Origin: Candidatus Aminicenantes bacterium UBA6228
GTDB lineage: Bacteria > Acidobacteriota > Aminicenantia > Aminicenantales > Saccharicenantaceae
Length of the DNA: 64,000 nucleotides
NCBI GenBank assembly: GCA_002441005.1
Contig: DJWO01000010.1
Location: 299,593-363,592, forward strand
Reading direction: 5' to 3'
A program made the translations under genes and the position numbers. Every line of letters begins with the position of its first letter. The first letter of the stretch is position 1. Under the pieces are notes generated by a model that saw only the letters and a program-made list of their open reading frames with translations, was not told where the DNA came from and did no database searches. This document shows, one piece after another, positions 50,816-60,104 of this stretch.

Positions 50816-51658
50816 TCATAACTCAATACTTGGTGAATTCTTCCAATCAATTACTTTATCTGCTTCACGAACGTTCATGAATTCAAAATTGTCCAGCATT
50901 TTTTGAAATTTTGCAAACGAAGTAGATAAACCTACATACGATTTAAATTTACGCATCAATGGAAGTGATTGTATAACAGGTTGACCGGGATCAAAATCTC
51001 TGGCATGAAAATAGGTCATAAGATAGTTCGTTTCTCTAGCCCAATGTTGAATGAGAAAAAAGGGGAAAAATCTGAAAAATCCTCCTCCCGAAAAAACAAA
51101 GCTTTTATTCCAAAATGTGTGAACAGATACAGGAAATTCCTTGATTTGCAAACCGTTCTTTAATTTCAGTAACACCGGCTGTTTATTGGTAAAACTTTGA
51201 AATCCTCCATAATCGTGCGATGCAGGCAAAATGGAACAGTCATAGAGAAAACCCAATTCTGATAAGGCTTCCAATGCCCACGTATTATTTTCGGTTATGG
51301 AAAAACCCGGAGCACGATAGGCATCTACCGGTTCCTCAATTAAATCTTCAATCAGCACTTTGGCTTTTTGGGTATCATTTTTAAATTCTTCTCTGCTGAG
51401 ACGGGTAACCAGTTCATGCTGATAGGAATGACAACCAATGTGATGACCCTGTGCATGAATTTTTCTTATCACATCCGGATGTTTTTCGGCTATCCAACCC
51501 AAACAAAAAAAAGTTGCTTTTAACTGACGATTTTCAAGTTCCTGCAATATCCTGTCAACTCCCTCGTAAATACGTACTTCGTACTTATCCCAATTAAAAT
51601 CGGGTGTAATGAAATCGCAGTTGTACCAATCTTCTATGTCGAAAGTCAAAATATTCAT
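50816..51658 (-). CDS. Polysaccharide deacetylase-family protein (NodB fold)
   Basis: This 280-residue protein shows the NodB motif 1 TFDIEDW, motif 2 HSYQHE with the metal His pair, and YRAPGFSI as motif 3. C-terminal sequence resembles DUF3473, which is often attached to deacetylases of exopolysaccharide clusters. Expected reaction is removal of N-acetyl groups from a glycan or glycolipid intermediate. No signal peptide is present, so it should be cytoplasmic. Its ATG overlaps the acetyltransferase stop by one base (TGATG). Confidence 0.83.
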   Translation of the reverse strand: MNILTFDIEDWYNCDFITPDFNWDKYEVRIYEGVDRILQELENRQLKATFFCLGWIAEKHPDVIRKIHAQGHHIGCHSYQHELVTRLSREEFKNDTQKAKVLIEDLIEEPVDAYRAPGFSITENNTWALEALSELGFLYDCSILPASHDYGGFQSFTNKQPVLLKLKNGLQIKEFPVSVHTFWNKSFVFSGGGFFRFFPFFLIQHWARETNYLMTYFHARDFDPGQPVIQSLPLMRKFKSYVGLSTSFAKFQKMLDNFEFMNVREADKVIDWKNSPSIEL

Positions 51659-52242
51659 CAGGGTTCACGTTTTGGTATTTGTTTTATGACTTTGGCAGGT
51701 CTACCGGTTGCAATTGTCCAAGCCGGAATATCCTTTGTAACTAACGATCCTGCACCGATAATAGCACCTTCACCTATAGTTACCCCGGGCATAATAATAG
51801 AATCCATTCCGATCATACAACCTTTTTTTAAAATTATTTTTTCTTTTTTGTACCCAAGCTTTGCAGAATCATCTCCAACACAGTAATTACTCAAGTCTCT
51901 TTGATGGCAAAGTAGAAGACAACGGTTAGTAATATGCACATGATCTTCCAATTCTACCAAATGAGTGTTCGTCATATCTACCCAAACTTCATAACCTATA
52001 TAACAGTCTTTGCCTACCTTTGCGCCCATCCACCGCCAAAGGATTGGTCGTATTTTTCTATAATTTAAGGGCGACAAAATAACCGAATACATGCAATATT
52101 TCAGTAGTATCGCATTAATAAGTCCCCTGAATCCTCTTCTGAAAGCTCGAAAAAAAGAAATATTACCATATTCTTCTTCTGAAAAATTTAATCCAAGTAA
52201 TTTTAAAAAACGATAACTTAAACTTAATTTGTTCTCTTTCAT
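51658..52242 (-). CDS. Hexapeptide-repeat acyltransferase (WcaF/maltose O-acetyltransferase-like)
   Basis: The 194-residue protein has a left-handed beta-helix of hexapeptide repeats: GKDCYIGYEVWVDMTNTHLV, later IILKKGCMIGMDSIIMPGVT and IGEGAIIGAGSLVTKDIP. The end, ATGRPAKVIKQIPKRE, is typical of sugar O-acetyltransferases that use acetyl-CoA. It probably decorates the repeat unit made by this cluster. It overlaps the preceding glycosyltransferase by 4 bp (ATGA) and the next gene by 1 bp. Confidence 0.85.
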   Translation of the reverse strand: MKENKLSLSYRFLKLLGLNFSEEEYGNISFFRAFRRGFRGLINAILLKYCMYSVILSPLNYRKIRPILWRWMGAKVGKDCYIGYEVWVDMTNTHLVELEDHVHITNRCLLLCHQRDLSNYCVGDDSAKLGYKKEKIILKKGCMIGMDSIIMPGVTIGEGAIIGAGSLVTKDIPAWTIATGRPAKVIKQIPKREP

Positions 52243-53435
52243 ATATCCATTATTTCACACAAATTATTCATGCACATCTCTAATGTAAAATTGTTTTTAT
52301 AGTAATTTCGCGCATTTTTCCCCATCTCTTCCAAAGGTTCATTTTGCATTTCAAAAATTAGTTGTGATAGTCCTTCAGCGTCACCGGCCGGAACACATTT
52401 TCCACACTTCGCCTCCTCGATAATGTCTACAGTTCCGCCATCAATCATTCCCACAATGGGTTTACCTGCAGACATATAAGATTGTAATCTTGCAGGAACA
52501 ACCATCTCTAAATGAGGAAATTCACTTCGTAATGTAATCAACAAGACATTCGCTTGATGGTAAAACCAAGGCATTGCATTTTGTGGGTATTTGCCATAAA
52601 AGAATACTGTTTCTGACAATTCATTATCTCTCGAAAATTGTTCTCCCCATTCTTTCATGCTTCCATTACCAACAAATATCCATTTTATGTGTTTATGATT
52701 TTTTAATAATAGAGCAGCTTTCAAGACCGATTTTAAATCTTGTGCTGCGCCTAAATTGCCTGCCATTAAGACGACAAATCCTTTGGGTAAGACTAAATTG
52801 GATTGATGTTTGCTTTTATTAAAGGAAAAATCCAAACCCCAATTTGGGAAATATATAATTTTCGAAGCAAAATTGCCTTTTGATAAAATTGATTCTGTAA
52901 AACGTTTAGAACTTATTAATATCTTATCGGAATGTTTATAAATATATTTTACTAAACAGTCTACCAAATTCAAAATTCTTTTGTTTTTTATACCTCCACC
53001 TGATTTCATAGCATCTGGCCAAATATCCAAAACCCAGAAATAAAGAGGTATTTTTTGTAATTTTTTCATCAATATGGCCGGTAACCCTTGTGTTATAGGG
53101 GAAGGTGCGTGAACGAAAATCCGATCATATTTTTTAAATATAGACATAAAAAAAACCCACACAGAAGCAAAAAAAGAATAGCTTAAATAATTTAAAGACA
53201 AAAGTATTTTGTTATTTCCACGTGGTATTTGAGCTACCCTATATATTTTCACTCCAGATATTTTCTCGATACGTTTTTTTAATATTCCATATCCTTTATA
53301 ATATTTACCTTCCGGATAATTTGGAATACCGCATAATACAGTAATTTCGTGACCTCTTTTGGCTAATTCAAAAGCAATGTCATTGCTTTTGAAATTTTCG
53401 GGATAAAAATATTGTGTAATTAAAAGAATTCTCAT
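52239..53435 (-). CDS. wbuB: WbuB-like GT4 glycosyltransferase
   Basis: This 398-residue protein of the GT-B fold starts MRILLITQYFYPENFKSND and contains HEITVLCGIPNYPEGKYYKG, YFWVLDIWPDA, MAGNLGAAQDLKSVL and the late block VVPARLQSYMSAGKPIVGMI. This profile is that of WbuB, the L-FucNAc transferase of E. coli. The fnlABC genes making UDP-L-FucNAc lie just upstream, which supports that donor. DNA here is strongly AT-rich. ATGA overlaps join it to both neighbours. Confidence 0.83.
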   Translation of the reverse strand: MRILLITQYFYPENFKSNDIAFELAKRGHEITVLCGIPNYPEGKYYKGYGILKKRIEKISGVKIYRVAQIPRGNNKILLSLNYLSYSFFASVWVFFMSIFKKYDRIFVHAPSPITQGLPAILMKKLQKIPLYFWVLDIWPDAMKSGGGIKNKRILNLVDCLVKYIYKHSDKILISSKRFTESILSKGNFASKIIYFPNWGLDFSFNKSKHQSNLVLPKGFVVLMAGNLGAAQDLKSVLKAALLLKNHKHIKWIFVGNGSMKEWGEQFSRDNELSETVFFYGKYPQNAMPWFYHQANVLLITLRSEFPHLEMVVPARLQSYMSAGKPIVGMIDGGTVDIIEEAKCGKCVPAGDAEGLSQLIFEMQNEPLEEMGKNARNYYKNNFTLEMCMNNLCEIMDI

Positions 53436-54472
53436 AATTTTTCTTTTGATACTAATACTACCGTTTTATTTCCAATATTGTTTAAGGAACGGCCAGAATA
53501 AACAAGAATATTATTCAAATGGTTTGTTTCATATCGTGGAAATTGGATGCTACCGAACTGAAAAGCCGATTTATGCCATTTATCTTTTTTATATTTGGCT
53601 ATCTCTACCCAATTTAACCCATCTTCTGAAATGTATAAATGTGAATATTGATCCAAATTAACGGTTGATGGTTCAATGGTTGTCGAAACAAATGAAAAAC
53701 TGTTGTTTTGTCCGGCATAAATGCCACTTCCTTCAATAAATTGAAGAGAAGTTATTTCGAGCGTTTGCCTGTCAAACTTTTTGATTACGTTTGGTATATA
53801 TTGAGAATCGGTAACAAAAACAATAAAATCTTTGAAAAACAGCAAATTACATGTTCTATATTCTTGTCCGCCTCTAAAAACGATATTCAAATTTTGAAAA
53901 TCGTTATCGGTATAGCCTATAATACACTCATTTTCCCGGTCTCCTGTTACTACCCATTTCCAATTGGTATATTTATCGTAAAAGATACCATGAATGTGAT
54001 TTATTTCGCCTTCCCGGAAAGTATATACTATCTTCCAAGCTAAACCTTTATCGAAAGAAGCATAAATATGAATCGGTTTTTTTTCGAAATTGGAAAAATA
54101 TTCGCCAAAATAAATATTGTCTTTTTCGTCAATACACAAATTCATTGGTCTTGAACCGCGAGGTATAGGAAAACATTTGGAAAAAGTATTTGAATTTTTT
54201 TCCTTTTTGAAAATCCCTTTTTTGGCAATTAAAAGTTGCGTGCCATCCGACAATTCATAGAGATTGGTTATTTCAGCCCTAAAAAATCTTCGTGTCAAAA
54301 AAAATCGGGAAAGAATTGCATATTTCCGATCAATAACGGCAGATTGTTTACACATGCGGGCTGTATGGATATCATATTTAAGAAGATCATATCCTCTGGC
54401 TCCGATAATTCCATCATCGGTAACCAGTAACGCTCTGAATTTTGGGATGATTTTGGTGGAAAACCTGTTCAT
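53432..54472 (-). CDS. BNR/sialidase-like beta-propeller protein of unknown function
   Basis: The product has about 346 residues. It has repeated blade-like segments with Asp-box-like turns (YASFDKGLAWKIVY, YISEDGLNWVEIAKY) and no signal peptide or membrane helix. Such propellers occur in some Bacteroidetes glycan clusters without assigned function. The ATG at 54493 precedes the GGGGAG ribosome site, so 54472 is used. It lies 4 bp after fnlC and overlaps the WbuB-like gene by 4 bp, so it is co-translated with glycan genes. Catalytic residues of sialidases were not identified. Confidence 0.6.
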   Translation of the reverse strand: MNRFSTKIIPKFRALLVTDDGIIGARGYDLLKYDIHTARMCKQSAVIDRKYAILSRFFLTRRFFRAEITNLYELSDGTQLLIAKKGIFKKEKNSNTFSKCFPIPRGSRPMNLCIDEKDNIYFGEYFSNFEKKPIHIYASFDKGLAWKIVYTFREGEINHIHGIFYDKYTNWKWVVTGDRENECIIGYTDNDFQNLNIVFRGGQEYRTCNLLFFKDFIVFVTDSQYIPNVIKKFDRQTLEITSLQFIEGSGIYAGQNNSFSFVSTTIEPSTVNLDQYSHLYISEDGLNWVEIAKYKKDKWHKSAFQFGSIQFPRYETNHLNNILVYSGRSLNNIGNKTVVLVSKEKL

Positions 54473-54476
54473 TCTT

Positions 54477-55604
54477 TTATTCTCCCCACACAACCCTTTT
54501 AATGTAATCGGTATAAGATATGATAATGCGCACCACCTTGTCGCTCACGTTGGGCATGCTGTAATCAGCTACCAGCCTGAAATTACGTTCAGAACCAATC
54601 TCCTGATATTGCAACTGCACCAGCCCCTGCATCACCCGTTCCGGGTTCAGGCCCACCATCATCACAGATGCCTCTTCCATCGCTTCGGGCCGCTCATGTG
54701 CTTCTCGGATGTTCAGAGCACGGAAATTCAAAATAGATGACTCTTCCGAGATGGTACCACTATCCGACAATACGGCATAGGCATTCATCTGCAGCTTGTT
54801 GTAATCACTCAGCGCCATTGGCTTCATCAGCTGTACATTTTCATGAAAAGTTACACCCTTCTTCTCAATCATGTTGTGCGTACGCGGATGGGTTGATACG
54901 ATTACCGGATATCCGTAATGCTCCGCTATCCTGTTCAAAATCTCCACAAGGTTAAAGAAATTCTTCTCCGATGAGATATTCTCTTCCCGATGGGCCGATA
55001 CCACAAAGTACTTCCCTTTCTCCAGTTTCAGAGATTCAAGAATGGTTGATGCCTCAATTTTCGGCAAATATTGCATCAACACCTCATACATCGGGCTACC
55101 GGTTTTGATAATCCTATCAGCCGGGATGCCCTCCATCAAAAGATACTCTCTGGATATCTGGCTGTATGGCAGATTTATATCGGCGATATGGTCGACCAAT
55201 CGCCTGTTTATCTCCTCGGGTACTCTTTCGTCAAAGCACCTGTTGCCTGCCTCCATATGAAAGACTGGTATTTTAAGCCTTTTGGCAGAATAGGCAGCTA
55301 GACAACTATTGGTATCTCCCAAAATTAAAATGGCATCAGGCTTTTCCTTATTCATAACATCGTAAGATCTGGCAATAACCATACCAACAGTTTCGGCAGG
55401 GTTTTTACCGGCCGCTTCAAGATAATAGTCCGGTTTTCTAATTTCCAGGTCCTCAAAGAATATGTTGTTCAATTCGTAATCATAATTCTGGCCTGTATGA
55501 ACAAGGACATGCTCAGTATATTGGTCAAGCTTGGCTATAACGCGAGATAACCTGATAATCTCCGGCCTGGTTCCAACCACAGTCATTACTTTAATTTTCT
55601 TCAT
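54477..55604 (-). CDS. fnlC: FnlC/WbjD-type UDP-HexNAc 2-epimerase
   Basis: This 375-residue non-hydrolysing 2-epimerase carries VVGTRPEIIRLSRVI, VHTGQNYDYELNNIFFEDL, LGDTNSCLAAYSAKRL, HMEAGNRCFDERVPEEINRR and SDSGTISEESSIL. The NCxDERVPEEINRR-like form distinguishes FnlC/WbjD from WecB, and it differs clearly from the epimerase at 35815. In the FnlABC pathway it makes UDP-L-FucNAc from the L-talo (PneNAc) intermediate. It overlaps fnlB by 14 bp. Confidence 0.88.
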   Translation of the reverse strand: MKKIKVMTVVGTRPEIIRLSRVIAKLDQYTEHVLVHTGQNYDYELNNIFFEDLEIRKPDYYLEAAGKNPAETVGMVIARSYDVMNKEKPDAILILGDTNSCLAAYSAKRLKIPVFHMEAGNRCFDERVPEEINRRLVDHIADINLPYSQISREYLLMEGIPADRIIKTGSPMYEVLMQYLPKIEASTILESLKLEKGKYFVVSAHREENISSEKNFFNLVEILNRIAEHYGYPVIVSTHPRTHNMIEKKGVTFHENVQLMKPMALSDYNKLQMNAYAVLSDSGTISEESSILNFRALNIREAHERPEAMEEASVMMVGLNPERVMQGLVQLQYQEIGSERNFRLVADYSMPNVSDKVVRIIISYTDYIKRVVWGE

Positions 55605-56718
55605 TTATAACCTCGAGGCGATAGGTATCGGGATTTTCGGGATCAAAAATCTCATTCGCCCAGAAAAGAACTATAAGCTCTTTTTGGCCGATATTTTCTA
55701 TTGAATGCGTATATCCTGGTGGTATATCTACTATTGTAATTTTCTCTCCTGATACCTTATACTCAATTACATCCTTGCCTCTTACATCGCGAAAACGTAT
55801 TATTGCTTGGCCATCAAGAACACAAAATTTTTCCACCTTTGTGTCGTGGAAGTGGTTTCCTCTTGTAATCCCAGGCTTTGTTCTCGAAACAAATATTTGC
55901 CCAAAGGCTTTCGACTTTAATAGCTCGGCCAATATTCCCCGATTGTCAACCTTAATTTCGGGTTGGTAAGCAAATTTATCCTGAGGCAAATAACTAAGGT
56001 ATGTCGCATAGAGTCTTTTTATAAAAGGGTCACTAAAATCTGGGATGGTTAAATCGGCTCGTGTATTTTTAAATCCCTTAATTATTTCCACAATCCTTTT
56101 GACAGTAACCTTAAAAACCGGTGTCACGTTATTATAATAAACTTCATTTTCTGACCTATTCTTTATATGATCAAGGAAGGCCTTTACAACATCATCAATA
56201 TAAACTAATTCTACAACTCTTTCCGGATCTGTGATATGCACATCAAGATCTCGGGCAATATTATAACAAAAGGTAGCAACCGCTGAATTATAGTTAGGTC
56301 TGCACCATTTGCCAAATACGTTGGGCAGCCTGTAAATCACTACTGCTTGCCCGCTTCTTTTTGCCCAATTTATAAGTTCCTCTTCAGCTTTCCTCTTGCT
56401 CAGGCCATAGGGGTTATCAAGCGCTGCCTGGATTGAAGAGGAAAAAATAATTAGCGGCTTAACTTTAGATTCTTCCACCATCGAAATAAGCGACCTGGTA
56501 AATCCAACATTTCCTGTTTCGTATTCTTCTGTTTTTTCTGGCCTATTCACTCCAGCTAAATGAAATATGATATCCGCCCTTCTAACGGCCTCCTTCAGAG
56601 GATTTATATCATCATTAATGTCATAACCAAAAACTTTAACGTCTTCCAGCCGCCTTAAAGCCAGGATAAGATTTTTACCTATGAATCCATCGCTGCCGGT
56701 GACTAATATATTTTTCAT
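55591..56718 (-). CDS. fnlB: FnlB/WbjC-type UDP-sugar reductase with cupin domain
   Basis: The 375-residue protein has an N-terminal extended SDR (ILVTGSDGFIGKNLILAL, HLAGVNRPE, YGLSKRKAEEEL) and a C-terminal cupin domain (about 250-370, with TRGNHFHDTKVEKFCVLDG and DIPPGYTHSIEN). This fusion is characteristic of WbjC/FnlB, which reduces the 4-keto intermediate during UDP-L-FucNAc synthesis. It starts 5 bp after fnlA. Confidence 0.9.
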   Translation of the reverse strand: MKNILVTGSDGFIGKNLILALRRLEDVKVFGYDINDDINPLKEAVRRADIIFHLAGVNRPEKTEEYETGNVGFTRSLISMVEESKVKPLIIFSSSIQAALDNPYGLSKRKAEEELINWAKRSGQAVVIYRLPNVFGKWCRPNYNSAVATFCYNIARDLDVHITDPERVVELVYIDDVVKAFLDHIKNRSENEVYYNNVTPVFKVTVKRIVEIIKGFKNTRADLTIPDFSDPFIKRLYATYLSYLPQDKFAYQPEIKVDNRGILAELLKSKAFGQIFVSRTKPGITRGNHFHDTKVEKFCVLDGQAIIRFRDVRGKDVIEYKVSGEKITIVDIPPGYTHSIENIGQKELIVLFWANEIFDPENPDTYRLEVINEEN

Positions 56719-56723
56719 TTTCT

Positions 56724-57752
56724 CTAACTTTTTTCCCAGGTTTTTAGCTCTTCTCTAACATAATCCACTTTTAATAAGAGCTCGGTGAGCTCATCCTCAT
56801 TCAAACGATAGGTATTATGTGAATTATAATCTTCTTTTAATGAAACCTCCTTTTTGCCTTCTGTAAAATAGAGGCCATAATTCAAATCGCGGTCATCCAT
56901 CGGAATACGATAATATTTGCCCAAATCTTCCGCTTTTGCCATCTCTTCTCGAGTTAACAGGGTTTCAAATAGCTTTTCTCCGTGCCTTGTTCCTATTATT
57001 TTAATCGGATTGTCAGCCTTAAACAGTTTTTTTAAAGCAGAAGCCAGCATTTCAATTGTTGCAGCTGGTGCCTTCTGAACGAACATATCCCCAGGCTTGC
57101 CATTTTCAAAGGCATATAGCACCAAATCGATAGCATCGTCAATCGTCATCATGAATCTGGTCATTGTCGGGTCAGTAATTGTAATTGGTTTACCTTCTTT
57201 TATTTGTGAGATAAATAGTGGAATGACAGAACCACGAGAAGCCATTACATTCCCATATCTCGTTCCACAAAAAACTGTTTTGGCTGGGTCAGCCAACCTG
57301 GCTTTCGCTACCATAATCTTTTCCATTAAAGCTTTTGACATTCCCATAGCGTTAATCGGATAAACGGCCTTGTCCGTACTCAGAATAACAACTTTTTTAA
57401 CCCCGGATGTTATGGCAGCAGTTAGCACATTGTCAGCCCCAATGGCATTAGTCCTAATTGCCTCCATTGGATAAAATTCGCAGGAAGGAACCTGCTTAAG
57501 AGCTGCAGCATGAAAGACATAATCGACACCTTCCATTGCCGTCATTACTGATGAAAGCGACCTAACATCACCGATATAAAATTTCAACCTTGGGTCCTTA
57601 TAATAAATTCTCATATCTTCTTGCTTTTTTTCATCTCGGCTGAAAATTCGGATCTGCTCAACCTCACTATTGAGCAATCTCTTTAAGGCAGCATTCCCAA
57701 ACGTCCCCGTGCCGCCCGTGATGAGAATGCATTTACCTTTAAAATAATTCAT
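56724..57752 (-). CDS. fnlA: FnlA/WbjB-type UDP-GlcNAc 4,6-dehydratase/5-epimerase
   Basis: This 342-residue SDR-type enzyme is the first of the UDP-L-FucNAc pathway. It has TGGTGTFGNAALKRLL, FSRDEKKQEDMRIYY, HAAALKQVPSCEF, STDKAVYPINAMGMSK (Met in place of Tyr, as in this group) and RYGNVMASRGSV. It is the first gene of the operon fnlA-fnlB-fnlC and lies 123 bp from an IS remnant. A short fragment of a second, diverged fnlA survives on the far side of that remnant (58716-58829). Confidence 0.92.
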   Translation of the reverse strand: MNYFKGKCILITGGTGTFGNAALKRLLNSEVEQIRIFSRDEKKQEDMRIYYKDPRLKFYIGDVRSLSSVMTAMEGVDYVFHAAALKQVPSCEFYPMEAIRTNAIGADNVLTAAITSGVKKVVILSTDKAVYPINAMGMSKALMEKIMVAKARLADPAKTVFCGTRYGNVMASRGSVIPLFISQIKEGKPITITDPTMTRFMMTIDDAIDLVLYAFENGKPGDMFVQKAPAATIEMLASALKKLFKADNPIKIIGTRHGEKLFETLLTREEMAKAEDLGKYYRIPMDDRDLNYGLYFTEGKKEVSLKEDYNSHNTYRLNEDELTELLLKVDYVREELKTWEKS

Positions 57753-57875
57753 TGTTCACCTCAGTTTTCTTTTTGCTTGTGCATTCTCCTAAACGCGACA
57801 TACAACGTGTTTTGGAGCTCTATCTTAGGCTATTATTTTTCATCTCCGAGAGATGATATCATTTGAAGACGGAGA

Positions 57876-58401
57876 TGGTCTAGTAGTCAAGACCAAGTGT
57901 AGCCTTCTTTTAAGGTGTATTTCTTTTAACATGCTGCACCCGCTGGTAGCTGATAATAAGCCTCGAAGGGCGTATCATATACTCCCAAGCTCCCGACTCA
58001 TCCTCCGGCTGCCATAACTTGGAAAGCCAAGGTAAATCTTATCCATCTCCTGAAGTACCCTCTGATCCTCTTCCGACAGCTCTACTTGCTCCCCAATCTT
58101 CTTGTACAGCTTATCTACAAGGTTCCTCAGTTCTTCTACCTCAGGCTCTTGCTTCCTTGAAAATACACCACCTACGTTCTCTAAAAGCTGCCTCTTCCAC
58201 TTCATTATCTGGTTAGGATGAACCTCAAACTGAGCTGCTATCTCAGAAATGGTCTTCTCTTCCTTGACCGCCTCCAAAGCCACCCTGGCTTTGAACTGGT
58301 CATCGTAAGTCTTCCGTTTTTTCATCTGTGTTTCCTCCTATCATTTTCTAAGGAAACACACCTTATTTTGCGACTATTTTTGGTCTGAATAGGCTAGACC
58401 A
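57876..58401 (-). mobile_element. IS3-family deletion derivative (526 bp)
   Basis: Ends TGGTCTAGTAGTCAAGACCA (left) and, inverted, TGGTCTAGCCTATTCAGACC (right) match the element at 47199, but the interior is reduced to an orfA-orfB fusion fragment. The element retains both ends and could move only in trans. Confidence 0.75.
57975..58325 (-). pseudogene. Fused OrfA/OrfB remnant of the IS3-family derivative
   Basis: The 116-residue frame begins as OrfA (KARVALEAVKEEKTISEIAA, VHPNQIMKWKRQLLEN) to KKIGEQ, then jumps in frame to the OrfB segment LSEEDQRVLQEMDKIYLGFP, ending SRRMSRELGSI. The integrase core is absent. An internal deletion of about 0.86 kb relative to the 1390-bp copy explains it. 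Confidence 0.75.
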
Positions 58402-58718
58402 TTATAGCTTATTTTTCCGGATCAGTGATGAGCTCAGCGGGGCTGAGAGTTTGATATGAAACGAATGGAGATCGTCGTTCCTGGGGCATCATCGAGCGAT
58501 GTTTTTTCGGACAACGTGGAAAATCCGTTTATCCCACGCGTTTTGCATTCAACGAAGCTAGGAAAGGGACCGGCTACGATGCACCTTCAGAGGCCCTCTC
58601 TTCTGTCCAAAGAATGGGGGGAAGTTCACTGAACTCCATTTCCTTAGCTTCATCCTGACACCTCCTTATTTAGTATAATCTCTATCTCTTTGAGGTGTCC
58701 ACCCCCCTCAGGGGGTCA
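58402..58718 (-). mobile_element. Probable end of a third insertion sequence
   Basis: On the minus strand the sequence begins TGACCCCCTGAGGGGGGTGG, an IS-like terminus, directly where a coding fragment is cut off. Then come a possible -10 (TATACT) and an AAGGAGG ribosome site before a short frame (58558-58653, MKLRKWSSVNFPPFFGQKRG start, 31 residues). I cannot name the family. The other end was not found; the 57876 element now adjoins it. Confidence 0.4.
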
Positions 58719-58829
58719 GTATATTCGTATTTCTTTGATTTCTGAATTTAAGAACCTGTTTAAAACAGCGTTACCAAATGATCCGTTACCACCGGTGATT
58801 AGGAGAATTTTGTTGGAAAATTGTGACAT
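58716..58829 (-). pseudogene. 5' remnant of another fnlA-like gene
   Basis: Thirty-seven codons read MSQFSNKILLITGGNGSFGN then AVLNRFLNSEIKEIRIY and a TGA. This aligns with the first residues of FnlA (GGTGTFGNAALKRLL, LNSEVEQIRIF) but is clearly diverged. The stop is the first codon of the IS-like terminus. It lies 60 bp after the GT4 gene at 58890, so it looks like the original fnlA of the AT-rich cluster, cut off after 37 codons. Confidence 0.75.
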
Positions 58830-58889
58830 ATAATATTAATTATCTCTTTTAGTTTGATATTCAAAAGACATTGAACAGAATTTGGAACT

Positions 58890-60104
58890 CTATTTGTTCA
58901 GTAGTTCCTCATACAACTCAATATACTCCCGGTAGCGATCCTCTTTCCTGTAAAGACGATGTGCACGTTTCACACAAGCTTCTGAATAAGATTGTTTCCC
59001 CTTTAATTTAATATGATTGATAGCTTCCGTTAACTTGTGGATGTTGCCCTGTTCAACCACAATACCTGTCAATTCGTCGATAGCCTCAGGACTACCACCT
59101 GTTTCATAAGTAATTACTGGTGTTCCGCATGCCAATGCTTCAAGGTTAGTTGTCGGGAAATTATCCTCCCAAGTAGGATTAACAAAAACATCCGCAGACG
59201 AATAAAACTCTGCCAATTCCTGTGTACTCTCGGTGCGAGTAATCCCCATGATATTCTCCGGAAGTATCTTAATTTGATCTTCTTTTAGGCCGACAAGTAC
59301 TATTATTTCATCATCCTTCAGTATTTTACTTAGTTCGATGAAATCATGCAATCCTTTTCTTCTCCCCCATTCTGTTGCCACTCCAAGCAGAATAAATTTG
59401 TCAGCCAATCCATACTTTAACCTAATGCCATCTCTACTTTGAGGTGAAAAGACATTCACATCGATACCGTTATTTATAACCCGAATAGGATAATCTTTTA
59501 AGTATGATTGTTTTACAATATCGGCTAACCAATTAGAAACAGGAACTATTGTCATATCATTTACTGATGTGAACAATTTTCTCTTCTGAGTATAGTTTTG
59601 TTTTGATCTGTCTAAGAAATAGCTGCCAGGGTAACCTTTTTTTTGAGGACAACTGAAACATTGCGTTTTCCATTTATCACATTCCACAAATGTAAACAAA
59701 GCACAGTGTCCTGTTATTGGCCAGCAGTCATGCAAAGTCCATACAACAGGAATATTTGCGTCCTTTAAATATCGAAAAAGTATTTCGATGTTGATGTAGT
59801 AACCATGTATGTTATGCAGATGGATGATATCCGGCTTTATCTTTTTTATTTGCTCCACAAACTCCCTGGTTGCAGCTGTTGAAGCAAGCCCATGTCTGTC
59901 AAACAACCGCGTTTGCAAGCCATGCATCCTGATATCCCAATCACTCCCAATCTTTATCAATTCCGATTGGCTTGGCCGACCATTTCTGCCGTAGGCAATA
60001 TAACTCTTCCAACCAACCGAAATGGCTGTCTGTCCGATTTGTTCTGCAATACGGCCAGGAGCGCCAGAGTTAACGGAGGCGTTTATTTGGAGAAGTTTTT
60101 TCAT
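58890..60104 (-). CDS. GT4 glycosyltransferase
   Basis: This 404-residue GT-B enzyme starts MKKLLQINASVNSGAPGRIA and shows PDIIHLHNIHGYYINIE, WTLHDCWPITGHCALF, the Cys-bearing CPQKKGYPGSYF, INNGIDVNVFSP and the donor-site block NPTWEDNFPTTNLEALACGT. This pattern is common in Bacteroidetes capsule clusters (WcaC-like). Donor and acceptor are unknown. Its start overlaps the upstream glycosyltransferase by 35 bp; the conserved N-terminus supports this start. Confidence 0.85.
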   Translation of the reverse strand: MKKLLQINASVNSGAPGRIAEQIGQTAISVGWKSYIAYGRNGRPSQSELIKIGSDWDIRMHGLQTRLFDRHGLASTAATREFVEQIKKIKPDIIHLHNIHGYYINIEILFRYLKDANIPVVWTLHDCWPITGHCALFTFVECDKWKTQCFSCPQKKGYPGSYFLDRSKQNYTQKRKLFTSVNDMTIVPVSNWLADIVKQSYLKDYPIRVINNGIDVNVFSPQSRDGIRLKYGLADKFILLGVATEWGRRKGLHDFIELSKILKDDEIIVLVGLKEDQIKILPENIMGITRTESTQELAEFYSSADVFVNPTWEDNFPTTNLEALACGTPVITYETGGSPEAIDELTGIVVEQGNIHKLTEAINHIKLKGKQSYSEACVKRAHRLYRKEDRYREYIELYEELLNK

